DNA from: Zarea fungicola
Lineage: Eukaryota; Ascomycota; Sordariomycetes; Hypocreales; Cordycipitaceae
DNA length: 64,000 nt
Assembly (NCBI GenBank): GCA_900169235.1
Contig: FWCC01000377.1
Location: 50,514-114,513, forward strand
Direction: 5' to 3'
The notes beneath the pieces are model-generated. The model did not search any database, had not been told where the DNA came from, and saw only the letters and a program-made list of their open reading frames with translations. Position 1 is the first letter of the stretch; every line of letters begins with the position of its first letter. Made by a program: the position numbers and the translations under genes. Below, piece by piece: positions 49,801 through 57,716 of the stretch.

Positions 49801-52652
49801 TATGTTGAAACGCAGACACAGGCCTCTGTTGGCCCGTAGCAGTTCATTAAGCGAACACGGCTCTGCCAAGCTTCTACGACATCAAGGGTGGCAGGCTCGC
49901 CCGCTATCATGATGGTTTGAAGTGTGGGAAGTTCTTTTATATCAAGTGTTTTGAGATATGAAGGAGTAAAAATCGCGTCAGTAATGCGAGCCTCAGCAAG
50001 AAACGGAGAAATGTTCTCGAGTCGCTGCTCCTCGGGCGGAACACAAACTGTACCTCCAACCAAGAGTGGTATAAATATTTCGTATATGCAGGCATCAAAA
50101 GCATAGCTTGCTATCGATAGGAGTCTCGTGTCACGGGTTGCGCCCTGCTTCTGTGCAAAATTTAGAATGCTCGTGGACGCAGCCGAATGCTCTATTGGAA
50201 CACCTTTGGGAATCCCCGTCGATCCAGATGTAAACAACAGAAAAGCAACATCAGCCGGCTGGCATTCGCGCAGTGGGATAGTAGTGCCTTGAGTCTCTTC
50301 CGTATTTTCAGCAATGAAATTTTCGTCCAAAACAACCACGTTGGCGCACATTGTCTGGCAGGTAGCCACAGTCTTGGGCGAGGCAATAATGGTGGTAGCT
50401 CCAACTCTCTCAACTAGCATCTGTCTGCGGCTCTCTGGATGGGATGGGTCGAGAGGCATAACAGTGCACCCGGCTTTCATTACACCAATCATTGCAACAA
50501 TGGCCCACTTGCAAGATGCGAAGCATACAGGTATCACCGTTCGTGGTGGTATACCCAGACATTCAATATGTGCAGCAAGCATTGTTGACTCTTTCTCGAG
50601 AGCATAGTAGGTTGTGGAGCTGTCAGTCGCATAGATAGCCTCATGTTCAGGGTCACGCCTTGTGTGCTCGGCGATGAGGTGGTGGATGCACTGGTGGTAA
50701 ATTGGCTTAGGCGGACCATTAAACTCCATAGCCTGCTTCAAGTCCCATGAGCCAGCAACGGAGACAGAGCCCAAATTTTTATCCTCTAGTCGTAAAAGCT
50801 GCTCGATGACGTGCTGTATTTGATTGACAAGGGCCACACACTGAACATTGCCTATAGAGTAGGTGTTATACACCAACTTGACTTGAACCTCAGATTCGGC
50901 AAGTACAGCATGTATCACGAGAGGATACTGCTCCGAATCGCTCATTTTTTCACTCATTGTCGCTGAGATAGCCTGGAGATTCTCGGCGGTGTCAATAATG
51001 AGAGCGCTGGAAGCGCGACGGGCAGCACGAGAGTTGACATCAAGGGCTGAGATAAAACTTGCTCCATGTTCGGCAAAAAAAGACATGTTATAGTTGTGTT
51101 GCGATACCTGGTCCAGTAATAGCGAGATACGTGCATCGCCATTGAGTTCGACCTGCATGGGTAATATGTATGGACATGTCTCGCCGTTCTCGAAAGGTAA
51201 CTTTCCTCTGGGACGAACAGAGGTATCGAAGCAAACATCAATGCTGTCATTATAGCGCCCCAGAATCACAGCCCAAGCAGACTGAAGAATTGAGCGCGTC
51301 TCTTTACATCTCTTACTTGGAATATTCACGGTCGCTGTGGCCGTCTCTGCTCTGGCGTAGGCAGTGGAGCGAGTAGGGAATACGGCAGGCACAGGATCTT
51401 TCAGCTTTTCAGTCCAAAAATTGAAAGCTGTTGTGGCATCTGAACTTATTGTGAAGCTGTCAAACACTGCCTTGAAGGAATTCAACCACCTATTGGACTG
51501 GTTGTCCTTGTGCGCAATCTTGGGAGTTTGAAATTCAATGGAAATTCTGGTGCTTTCTTTGTGGATATTTATCAGAAACAGAGAAGGAAGGCAAGCTGTG
51601 GCATCCTCGGGCTCTCTGGGCTCATTTGCCCGGTCACATAAATTTCCTTCTTCATACTGCAGAATGAGCTCAGCGGTGCCTGAGAGGGAGGCGGCAGGTC
51701 GAAGCTCGGTTTTCTCGAGAAGCGTTCCAAAATAAAGTAGATCGGCATCTAGATGCCCGAGCTGACGCAAGCAAACGCTAATTTGCTGATGGTTTCCCGT
51801 GTAATAGTTTTTAACAAGTATCGTAAGATTTTCACGATCTGGTTGCAACTGTCGGAAGGAGAGTAGAGTGGCGTGGAGAAGTAATGCAAGGGTCTTGCGA
51901 ACCGGAAACGGCTCCGTGCCGATTGGGGCGAGGCTTCCCGAAAGCTCAATCTTTAGTAGTGCAGAATCAGTTTCAAGGCAGCGGAATTCGGTGACTTCTC
52001 CAACAGGTGACGACCATAATCGAGCTTCCGTAGCATTCTTGGGGGTTGCAGGGATGTCGGCTCTGCTAGGATGATCGCAGCCAGCTTCCAGGACCTGGAC
52101 ACAACCCAGCGCCACCTCCTGTAAGTCCACCTTGCTCAAAAGATCAGCGGTTGGCAGCAAGATGCCTGCGCGGAGACATCGTGTGTGAATCTCGACTGCG
52201 GAACTGGCAGTTCCGCCAATGCTGGAGAAGGTTACGGCTTGACACACCTTTTTGGGTGAAACCTGTAACACTTCCGCCACAATAATCCAGAATTGCTTCT
52301 CTGCGCAGCTGACAGAAGAGAACGCCAGCAGGAATTCGCTGATGCTCTCCGCGTTCATACGTGAGGATTCGTGGCCGGCAGCGAGGTCCAACAGGACCCA
52401 TGTCCTCGGAATCTCAAAGCACCCTCCTTCCCTCTGGTTTTTAATTATGCTTCTCAAGTCTTTGTAGAGTCTTTCGGTCGTGGCCATTGCTATCGACTGT
52501 GCGGTGGCTTTTTCGGTAAGCGTCAGAGCGAGGACTGACGTTCTGCCGGAACTCGGCATGTTTATTTCTAGAACTCTCGCCTGTGCAACATCGACCTCTT
52601 GGTTGAAATGAACTTCCAGAAGGAAGGGTGAGTCGCTACTGATTGAACCCAT
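37824..52652 (-). CDS. Nonribosomal peptide synthetase with degenerate parts and terminal reductase
   Basis: One exon, 4942 residues, start MGSISSDSPF. Domain order with rough residues: degenerate carrier T0 (115-185, core IGGTASSA); C-terminal half of an epimerization-like domain (215-400); C-terminal half of a condensation domain (410-640); A1 (655-1165) and T1 (FLHIGGDSIS, ~1233); C1 with HHAVFDGW (~1440); A2 (1750-2260) and T2 (~2328); C2 with HHAMYDLW (~2533); A3 (2850-3360), degenerate; T3 (FLSIGGDSIS, ~3408); C3 with HHAAADGW (~3605); A4 (3915-4430) and T4 (~4482); reductase R (4570-4942) with GATGFLGTQLL and the YCQTK active site. A1, A2 and A4 keep SGSTGxPKG. The C-terminal R should release the peptide as an aldehyde or alcohol. 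The layout resembles peptaibol-type and related fungal synthetases. The product is unknown. Confidence 0.93.
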   Translation of the reverse strand: MGSISSDSPFLLEVHFNQEVDVAQARVLEINMPSSGRTSVLALTLTEKATAQSIAMATTERLYKDLRSIIKNQREGGCFEIPRTWVLLDLAAGHESSRMNAESISEFLLAFSSVSCAEKQFWIIVAEVLQVSPKKVCQAVTFSSIGGTASSAVEIHTRCLRAGILLPTADLLSKVDLQEVALGCVQVLEAGCDHPSRADIPATPKNATEARLWSSPVGEVTEFRCLETDSALLKIELSGSLAPIGTEPFPVRKTLALLLHATLLSFRQLQPDRENLTILVKNYYTGNHQQISVCLRQLGHLDADLLYFGTLLEKTELRPAASLSGTAELILQYEEGNLCDRANEPREPEDATACLPSLFLINIHKESTRISIEFQTPKIAHKDNQSNRWLNSFKAVFDSFTISSDATTAFNFWTEKLKDPVPAVFPTRSTAYARAETATATVNIPSKRCKETRSILQSAWAVILGRYNDSIDVCFDTSVRPRGKLPFENGETCPYILPMQVELNGDARISLLLDQVSQHNYNMSFFAEHGASFISALDVNSRAARRASSALIIDTAENLQAISATMSEKMSDSEQYPLVIHAVLAESEVQVKLVYNTYSIGNVQCVALVNQIQHVIEQLLRLEDKNLGSVSVAGSWDLKQAMEFNGPPKPIYHQCIHHLIAEHTRRDPEHEAIYATDSSTTYYALEKESTMLAAHIECLGIPPRTVIPVCFASCKWAIVAMIGVMKAGCTVMPLDPSHPESRRQMLVERVGATTIIASPKTVATCQTMCANVVVLDENFIAENTEETQGTTIPLRECQPADVAFLLFTSGSTGIPKGVPIEHSAASTSILNFAQKQGATRDTRLLSIASYAFDACIYEIFIPLLVGGTVCVPPEEQRLENISPFLAEARITDAIFTPSYLKTLDIKELPTLQTIMIAGEPATLDVVEAWQSRVRLMNCYGPTEACVCVSTYTYEQDFYYTTTTKIGDNVHGNYWIVEPDNHHRLTPIGCTGELVVQSHAMAREYYKSPEKTAASFVNNLELFPPSSPMRTALCYKTGDLVKYNTDGTLEYQGRKDSQIKIRGHRLEPAEIEHLLTLGNNRIQSSAVHMTKRKAASYLVAFVDFKEPLEAARTENMANSDPIPLYPAMEELLTELRGYLAVRLPKYMVPSFVVPLKEIPFLTSLKIDRKRLQGLADSLAIEELSKYSAATSGTEIEAPTIPEEIAMRDLWAIALNIDPTTIGRESSFLHIGGDSISAIYLSSLARQQGLELPTATIFRDSRLSVLTEIAKPILVNSDKKDEVTKPFSLLRSGNIDTILPQLRTICGLADGEIIDDAYPCTPLQEGLLALSVKYPGSYIAKFVYRLGDDIDIVRFKAAWQKLSSTRESLRVRIAKIGTNSIQTLVQHDFAWEPTTGMSLIEFLEVAQNMNMSYGSKLSRSALIKEASGRMYFVLVTHHAVFDGWAMTLILNALKQMYQGTGSPSFVPYSGFVKYASSLDVAKARAYWKQQLRGAQPPTFPTRQINSAPKDTARKVTRIIKHDISFPDSTSTTVTKGTILRAAWALVLARYGNTSDVVLGATASGRNANVEGISSMTGAVIGTVPVRVQVDSNKTIREFLVDIQNQAMDMVPYEQFGFQNIAKISAEAKAASDVTSLLIVQPQQQVEAIENDTSAFMTLASPEEYSLQDTIEGYFTFPIVLQCLVYADHITLDFTYDSTIVLEPQMKALCRHFENISNQLLTQDDSKLGDVEMAGAWDLEQATSFNRHVQEVVADECLHSIISQRAAESPDNQALYSTDTCMTYAELEQATSLLACHLMELGVRQETVVPLCFEKSTWTVIAMLGIMKAGGVFMPLDPAHPYDRRKALIEQVGAQYILTSAESASSCEKISKNVVILSKALLEELKSTKSLQTATFKSDPSSAAYILFTSGSTGQPKGIVVEHRAICSSMISHGREFGLSSSSRVLQFASYVFDVSVSEILTTLVFGGTVCIPTGLERMQNIAEFINRAQTDVAMLTPSFVTTFSPKDVPSLKVLILGGEAPTKLTLGTWQPHVRLLNGYAPAECCIYALTHTYQSTDEVPTILGNGIHTNCWIVEPENHNRLAPIGCVGELVIQGNTIGRGYVHDPEKTSKAFLNTLDCIPKQLQKPYHRFYKSGDLVKYDVNGNIEYLGRKDTQVKLRGQRIELGEIEFNIQQSLKDVKYATVEVVRRGQREALVAFISFADTDNDASEELLEDGTNMIRENTPEIKRKFDILTTNLQAKLPPFMVPSVFIALRRTPFLSSMKVNRKLLRGTIDAMSPNEYSQLSIQSKDGSDTSMSQMELKLRDMWAEILYISPELIGREDGFFQIGGDSIAALQLLSMAHKQGIIISMSTALKNPTLTAMAEAARQDDTVVAATLPFELLERTQAGSIIQDACEQCDIRSQRDVEDIFPCTPFQEGLVALSIRQPGAYVSTIVYNLATGTPVLRLKAAWERTVERCSNLRTRIIIPSSSSDGKAFQLITTFKPSWENTIGHDLASFVALEKENHMGYGSVLCRYALLEGPEPYFVLTIHHAMYDLWSMHLILSTLREAYDGAEELPVLQHSAFVKYIVQTDVAKTQQYWREQLNGVKPVTFPRLPLSQKKKKAVMREKTTQIAMPSFAKTNITKAALVQAAWGIVLARHSESDDICYGTTVTGRLANLPGITSMTGPTITTVPFRCKINHGISVSKFLEQVQERTTSMIPHEQYGILNIAKLGADAKAACDFSTLLIIQPTNQVASLASSQALLVEDTTDATKKLLEDGLQSYFDNPLVINCVLTDDNVQLVIYYDSNILTGASLEAIEHHFGYVMEQLARQDDTPIGSISLLDKWDMELAVSSQKIPEPNFSCTNWLVEKQMELHPHRAAICAWDGDLSYSQLSMAAADLASRLRSKGIGSNDLVLTAFGKSKWSVVAMIAVQLAGAAIVPVELDTMKYSQQVILATVKPTLILTTSYFKQIFEASGVETMPVDTIQMEAVEHFSAVPQLPPTPEGLSLVLLTDEDSAEPNGLKFTHTAVSSSVLAYSAAIRLDKNVRMLQYAPTGSLLGIFEVLSTLSTGGCVCIPQEDIEASNLAKVVDEFQATAVLVNPSIITLLEPEQLPTLKLLGLNCEAVTKTVLEKWAATIDTHSFSATKESLMFSYKKINFSQSSNMIGSPVSAAFWIVEDNGVTQLTPLGCMGELVVEGPSLSQGYLRATSQTVDNFIEDLGCLPGATARRVFRTGDLVQRNFDGSLEYIGRKEFSQQDLSNQMALLQVESQLCDCLPESMKGTVARLEETSSNAPVGLVWYTKSPMNGTVAPVLLEHPSAEILAVLSELHSFLTSMLPKYLVPASFLLFNGPPSQLTSGRYNRREIVALANKAPIEKRIATNPGNVFAEEPVTLAEYKLRELWAAVLSIPVYEIGRNDNFLSIGGDSISAIQLVTMARHQGMSLNVASIFKDARLSEVAASAIMNDNNDAEILEPFALLPDTPSDYLTHEVKKQCGLGQSVLIEDMYPCTKLQEGLMALTASNANSYVAHHAFRLGDDVDVESFKVAWEHTVDISAVLRTRIVPINGTFMQVVVKNDISWEDASCLDVKQYVARDSKIPMGYGSKLSRYAIVASRYFVWTMHHAAADGWTMGLLLDRATKIYRRIQTPEARPFTSFIRYTMTSDKKSSTEYWSKQLQGATRTAFPPDSMDSSTPSATFSRIIQHTPPTDSSITMATILRSAWSILLGVYCGTNDVCFGSVSSGRQAPLDGIEYIAGPTIASVPVRIVIPAEKTIRDFLREVQEQTADMIPHEQYGLQNIAKINFELRDACQFSNMMVIQPRSFGGSREAADAIAERLEWEASGGVNDEYYTYPLVLRLLLMDSGFEVSISYAPELLSEHRVTALTYQLEHVVSQLLGSTDRLVKDVSVSGLWDLQQAVTWNPEDITTVNHCMHDFFTEHVSRYSSREAVYTSSRILSYGELDKMSTQLAVYLQGIGVGPEVIVPFCMEKSIWPTVCVVAIMKAGGAFMPMDPTHPFEYRQAIVKQASASIVLVSSSLTESCQGLAERVIPVSDSLDCFSSSEIDAKNVLLRNQAGPHNPVYVIFSSGSTGLPKGIVIEHRAFASSMTGHGQRLGFCRETRTFQFANHVWDVAVFDILTTLAYGGTICVPTEYERLHSTVQFVNESRSNMALLTPSFMRTIDPDLVPTMTTITSGGEALTRDILAAWVNKARLFDVYGPAEASVVAAIHHYKSTSESPGTIGIPVHNANWIVDQDHPGRLAPIGCAGELVIQGPAVARGYLNNPSLTDQSFSSSIQFLPEHLIAKSPKFYFTGDLVKYNDNGEMLYLGRRDAQVKLRGQRMELGHIETRIKAASDEIESAVVEIMNQGTPAVALVGLVKLKESCCSSGLDEGLLLPNTDTLYSYFCTLKEKLAGVLPGYMIPGHFISLSVVPKNRAAKTDRRLLRKTVEALSVEKLKTYSVSARGKFCSVANKTERQIRDAWATVLRLNAEEISTNDNFYDIGGDSIAIITLLKIVKYELGVHLGLSMVNSKRTTIAQMAKFISTEAVNEPAVDVREEIESLLSSPWFTNIHAPGFVSSSSLPNKASVFLTGATGFLGTQLLRGLLAMDNVERVVALVRAESAEKGLERVAETARVAGWWDKEHKKRIQVWTGDLEKARLGLKDEEWKQLSGASSDGKIDAIIHNGAIVNWNADYDKLMKANVQSVVDLLRAAVESRHGPRFVFISGGASTDLDADPTSAQKEMNNSIGYCQTKYVAETLVHRLAKELPPSQNRFSVVKPGMVIGTAAEGVANLDDFLWRFVAAAARIQSYPMDDAPSFVPVSDGGLIAALTLGQLHDKSISAFVNISNKVGLASAKFWTLVNSELETPCQPTPWAAWLERALQDMDETGESHPLWPVQYFVAEGGISKTEVLSVPDTSDLECAVRSNVRYLQRVGFINSSEERILPRFNGAVLRRGLFRN
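42541..44113 (-). other. Degenerate adenylation domain (A3) inside the NRPS
   Basis: The frame is intact but core motifs are lost. The P-loop A3 motif (SGSTGxPKG in A1, A2 and A4) reads LLTDEDSAEPNGLKF. The A4 Asp that anchors the substrate amine (FDxxxxE) is replaced in PTGSLLGIFEV. The A5 motif (YGPTE) reads SATKES. The A8 block after GRK (QVKLRGQRxELG) reads FSQQDLSNQMALL. The A7 region FRTGDLV survives. ATP binding and amino-acid activation are therefore unlikely, while the flanking C2 and T3 are preserved. Confidence 0.88.
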
Positions 52653-52682
52653 TATTACGCAAGCCGTCCTGGCGGGCTGTTT

Positions 52683-52699
52683 AATCGATCGACTCGATT
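52683..52699. promoter_or_regulatory. Inverted repeat just upstream of the NRPS start
   Basis: Arms aatcga and tcgatt flank a 5 nt spacer (tcgac), 31 bp upstream of the NRPS ATG. Symmetric sites like this can bind dimeric regulators, but its position so close to the ATG may place it in the 5' leader. It is not the CGG-type site usual for Zn2Cys6 proteins. Function is unproven. Confidence 0.2.
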
Positions 52700-54206
52700 C
52701 GGGATGTTGCTGTCGAGAGCTGGTACTGAAAGCTGTTATAGCAGGTCTTTGAGAGAGCTAAAGCTACAGAGTCTGGTTAAATCGCGGAGCGGAATACGTT
52801 GTGCATGTAATAATACGAAAGCCGATACTTGATTGACCTCTTACACGCAATGGAAGCGCGATATAGTAGTGAGTGGTGGATTTTTCTTGCTGGTAGTCTC
52901 GGCACCTGCCTTATAAGAGACCAACAATAATACGTAGCGGTGCGAGGACTTTTAAAGACCCAGCCATACCAAACAGGAATCAACGTGCTTCATATTACGA
53001 GAAAACATGAAACCTAAACATACTTGCATTGAGCGAGCAATGGCCGGCGCCACCAACTTTGGAGGCGCATACATTTGTCAAAGGATGGTCTAGTACAAAT
53101 TGCAAAATTAATATAGGTCTCTTCCTGACCCTAGCCAGGATATTAGCTTGCTCTAAAGTGGTTTCCATATGTGATCAAGGTTCGTGAAGGTCGGGAATTG
53201 GGTTGCCGGAAATCGTTGTCAGCTGTCAGCGTGGCATTCAAGCTGCCTCTTCAAGTATAGTCTTTAATGCAATAGAAACGCCACGAGTTTATTACACAGC
53301 CTCTGTAAAGTAGTGTGTGCCCTGCTGAAAATTGGGCATTTGCAGTTGGAGGCGCTTGTTGTTGTAATCAAGTCCCACGGGAGTAGTAAATGATAGTCCA
53401 GCAAACTATTAGTGGCCCCCAAGCCAAATTTCTGCCATTTTATAGGACGCAATGGCATTTTGGCAACAGCCTAGTTAACGAACTGGCTCCACACTTCCGA
53501 AGAAAGAAAAAAAACTGTCAACAGGACCGAATGTGGGATGATGCCACAGCGGTAATGCGCTACGGAGTCTCTTCTCCCTCTTCTCTTCTCTTCTCAGAGA
53601 GGAGGCAAGGGCGAAGCCTCGGGAAAGCTTCATAGACTCAAAACATTGCAAAAGAACTGGCTTGCACCCAGTTACTATTGTCGCTTATTGACTTCTTCCA
53701 GATGCAAATAAAGCTCGCAATGGTGACGCTGGTCTAGAATTAAAGCACGGTGGTCCCGGACAAACGGCAGAGCGGCTGATAAGGGTGGGCTTTGCTCGGC
53801 CACAGCCCTTGTCTTTGCTTGTTCCGGCCATTTTTAATTAGCAACTCCCAAGAACAACTGGAGAATTATATATAGAAATGGCGAGAAGTGTTCGGCAGTG
53901 AGTCTGTTCTGCAAAGCCAGTCACTAGCTAGCCGTTGGAATATTGTGGGTAACTATATCCAGACGAGCAACGCAACTCAAACCGAGCAGCCAGCGAGTTG
54001 GTATTCTGCACAGACATATGTGGGCCAGGCGGGAAGCTCGAGCGATGGCACCCAAAGCAGTGCTAACAAGTAATGAAGGCTCCGGGCGGCGAAACAAAAA
54101 AAGCAGCCTGTCCCTAACAGCCTTCACTCAGGCTACCTTTCTATTACAAAATAACACCACCAAAATAGGAAAAAGAACTATTATTAAAATTCTATAAACT
54201 ATATTG

Positions 54207-54258
54207 ATGGCTATAAAAAAAATAAAAAATAAAAAATAAAAAATAAAAATAAAAAGAA
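54207..54258. repeat. A-rich simple repeat (aaaaaat units)
   Basis: A run of about seven units of the type aaaaaat, some one base shorter, within an AT-rich spacer. It is ordinary low-complexity sequence. Confidence 0.8.
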
Positions 54259-55066
54259 CTCTATTGAACTTTTTCGTGCTTGAATTTATCTCTTGGCTGT
54301 AACTAAGTGTTTATCAAGGTGACGATTACTGCAGTTGTGCTAGTGCGGCAGCTTTGCTGGGACCCTCCCCAATGGGTTCATATAGCTTGCCCAAAACGGG
54401 TAAGCAATATGGTGACCCATCTGGATAATCCCCAACTTTGGTGAGCCACCTCTGTTTATAAACATTATAATACTACATCTGGATTTCAAGGGCAGAGACC
54501 ATAAATCGGTATTTACCCAGTATGATGGCCCATGCGCATGCTATTTCAGACAAGGATAGCCGAAGGCAAAGCATAAGAAGACCGTGCGAGCCCCGTTGCA
54601 AACCTACCATACCAACTTTAAACGCCAGCAATCAATTAATCAGTTAGTTGGCTATAGTTCGAGCCAGTAACTACCCATCAACTACCCATCAACTATCCAG
54701 TAGCTCACTGTTATTCTGAACTGGTGCGCCGCTGTTAGTGGTAGATCTGGCGGCAGTAGCTCGGTTTGTAATGACAAAAGTACCCTCAACTGGCGTCAAG
54801 TAATAAGTTCTCAGCTTACAAAGGTAGATGCTCCGTAATACTCCACACAGATTAGAAGTATATTAAGCTATCAGCTGCGTTCTAGTAGTTACAGCACAGT
54901 CAAAACGTGTCATGGCTACCGGCGATTTAGCAAAAGCTGGAGACAGAGGTCCGCTAGCGTCCGCCTTGGGCGGGCACCAGAGTTGGGCTTAATAAAACTA
55001 TGTAATTCGTTTTACAGTACGGAGTTCAGGGAACGTATGTATTCTTCGAATTGAGTAATAGCCGAG

Positions 55067-55096
55067 GAAAGTAGAGGAAAGTAGAGGAAAGTAGAG
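55067..55096. repeat. Tandem repeat (gaggaaagta, 10 bp unit)
   Basis: Three adjacent copies of the 10-base unit gaggaaagta occur in the NRPS-MFS spacer. No function is apparent. Confidence 0.75.
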
Positions 55097-57716
55097 TACC
55101 AAATGGGCTGAGCAAAATAGACGAACTGAAAGGATTTGGTTGGGTAAAAGCCTGATGTTGGACCAATCAAGTCCGCACAATCGCTTGCCTCGCTCCAACC
55201 CTTGCAAGGCCCTGGCAAGGTTCGTCCATCATTCGATTTTATCGTATTAATAAAGGGGGAACAGATGGGAGAGTTTACTAATAGATTCTAGACTTGGCGA
55301 TCGTGCGCTAGTAGAGGCACAGTTTCGTTCGTGTCACCTAAGAATGAAGTTCAATATGAGGCGGATCACAGCACATTTTCTAACTATGTTTGAACATGGT
55401 CAACGGCCGATGCAACGCTGGGCATGTCTGGCAGTTCATCGTCAGATGAAGAAGATGCTGGAGCCGCACGGACCGATGAGGGGCAGTCGGAAGCCACCTC
55501 GGTCTCAACTTGGCATGGATGTTGGGTACCAGTCAACCGGCTGACGGATGGCGGGTGTGCTTGCATCGTGACACTTGTATATTATGTATGTATTTACGCC
55601 CTGGCTACTACATAGTTATACGTACTATGCGGAATCCGCAGGACGTACCAGCCTGATGACCAAGCCCGCTACGCGTCAGATCCGAGACGTTACACCTTTC
55701 TTTTAATGGTAGGGTAGGGTAGTTGGTTCGTCGGGGTCGTGGGAACACCCGAAAGCGCGGAGAGGAGGAGCTGATGCACATAGCACTGCGTATGACTGTG
55801 ATGGCAAGGCTTGTTTGGATGCATCACCACAGCTGCGACCAGATCATTGTTACATAAGCAAAATATTTACCAACTAGGTATAATACATAGCTTCTGCCTC
55901 TTGGGGTACGATTGCCCCTAAAATTTCCGGTGCTTTTATCCGCTGGCAGGGTGAGAATGCTTGCATTTTATAAGTTTTATATCATTAGATAACCCACAGG
56001 TGATACAAGTCGTTCTAGCATTATTGTTTATTTTTTAAACGAAATTTGTCTCCCGCCCTATTTCACTTCTTGGCCTGGGTTCGGTATGAGGCCACATATG
56101 GACCACTGTTTAACTTGAGAGATGTTTGGGTTTGAAAACGCAGCCTCGTCTGTCTTGCAGCGACATAGAGACTGACGGCTCCTAAACTAATTCTCGCCGT
56201 AATAATAGGCCAAACTTACGCAACCCAAACTCCGCCAGCCTCACTTTCTTTTTCGGTTCCAGGGCAGCCTCACCGTTCTCTCGTTCAACTCGCTTGTTGA
56301 TCAACTGGCCGAAGCTCACCTTTTATTACCGTATTTACCACCAACCCCTTTCTGGTGGTCGCAGATGGCCAAAAATTGGGGCCGAATTATTGGCCAGCGG
56401 AGAGGGACTGGTGCAAGTCCGCCAAGGGAGTCATCAAGGAGGAAAATGCTGCGGCGGGCTAAACCCACCCTGGTAGCGCCACACAATTAGTACGGAAAAC
56501 AAGATGGGCTGAATGAATCAGAATGAATGGGTGGCCTCTCTGCCTTGTTGTGAGACGTCTGCACGTCAGTGTTGCCAGTAGTTAGTAAGAAACATGAGTG
56601 CACTGACAGAAATGTGAGTCATCTTGGTCGCATACTTTTCACGCTTCCGTTTTTTTCCCTTATTCTTGAGACAGCATCCTGAGGAGTAAGACAGCGCAGC
56701 GTTTGCATTGTTGGTAGTTTATTTTTATTCCATTTTTTATGCATGTTATAACATCCACCAATGTAAAGTAGACAATCCAAGCACTGGTACGGAGTACATC
56801 CGGAGCAGTCATCTGCCCTGTCGTTTTGGCTTGTTTGCCACAGCTCAATGAGAAGTATCCAGTTCACCCTTGAGTAAAATGAGAGAGCCGGACCGCCCAC
56901 AATCCGTGCGTCTTTACCAACACGTTTGGCTTGGGTTGGTGGTCCATGAGTGGTGGCACTTCTCCGCTAGGGAGCCTTCGTTTTCTGCGTAAAAGCAAGG
57001 GATCATTCGGACCCGATGTTTTTCAGGCTGGGCTCTTCCGCCTACGTACTAGTTTGTTATTAACTTCATTACTGGTAGTTATCTAGCAGTGGGGGTCCCC
57101 GAAAGTGCACGCATGCCGTGGACGTGCTGTCGTTTTCTTCTCCTCCGCTGCCTATTGGCGGAGCTGAGCAACTCTAGATCGCCTAGGCCGTGCCGTGGCC
57201 CACGTTTAAAAAACAATTAGCGAGTTGTAGCGAAGCTGCAGCCTTCTTCTAGCGGCTCCAGTTACTGAATGCTGAAATTATCTCGCGGAGATGGGACCTT
57301 TTTTGGCGGAGTTCGGACCCATCACCGGACCCGAGAGTCCTTTGGTGAATTGCCAGACTGCAGCTCTCCGTCAGTAGTAGGGCGTACGTACAGGCAAGAG
57401 GCAGAACGAGTACGATTGCGCAAGTTTATTATTTCTTCGTCTGCCAGCCTGATCTTTGTTCTTCCTCTCCCTCGCGTTTGCTGCATCCCATTCTTCTGTC
57501 TGGCCCATTCCAGTCACTCTCTTCTTTTACTATTGTATTTAATAACCGACTCACGCCACCAGTTAACTTGGTGCTTACTTTTCTTGTCTTAATTTCCTAT
57601 CCAAGTAAGGGTTCGGACTACCCATCGGCTAAGACAGCCAACACGCGATCGAGACGTCTTATCCCTCCACTCGTCGCTACATACATTCCGACCAACTGCG
57701 ACTTTTGTGACCAAAA

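Larger units (their letters stand above)
52653..57716. other. Gene-free AT-rich stretch between NRPS and MFS genes
   Basis: About 5 kb, the longest stretch without a gene in the window. It holds the divergent promoters of the NRPS and MFS genes at its two ends. Between them are low-complexity tracts: A-rich aaaaaat units at about 54207-54258, the 10-base unit aaagtagagg repeated at about 55067-55096, and actacccatca repeats at about 54670-54700. Open frames are short with no known domain. A decayed gene or transposon remnant cannot be excluded. Confidence 0.5.
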
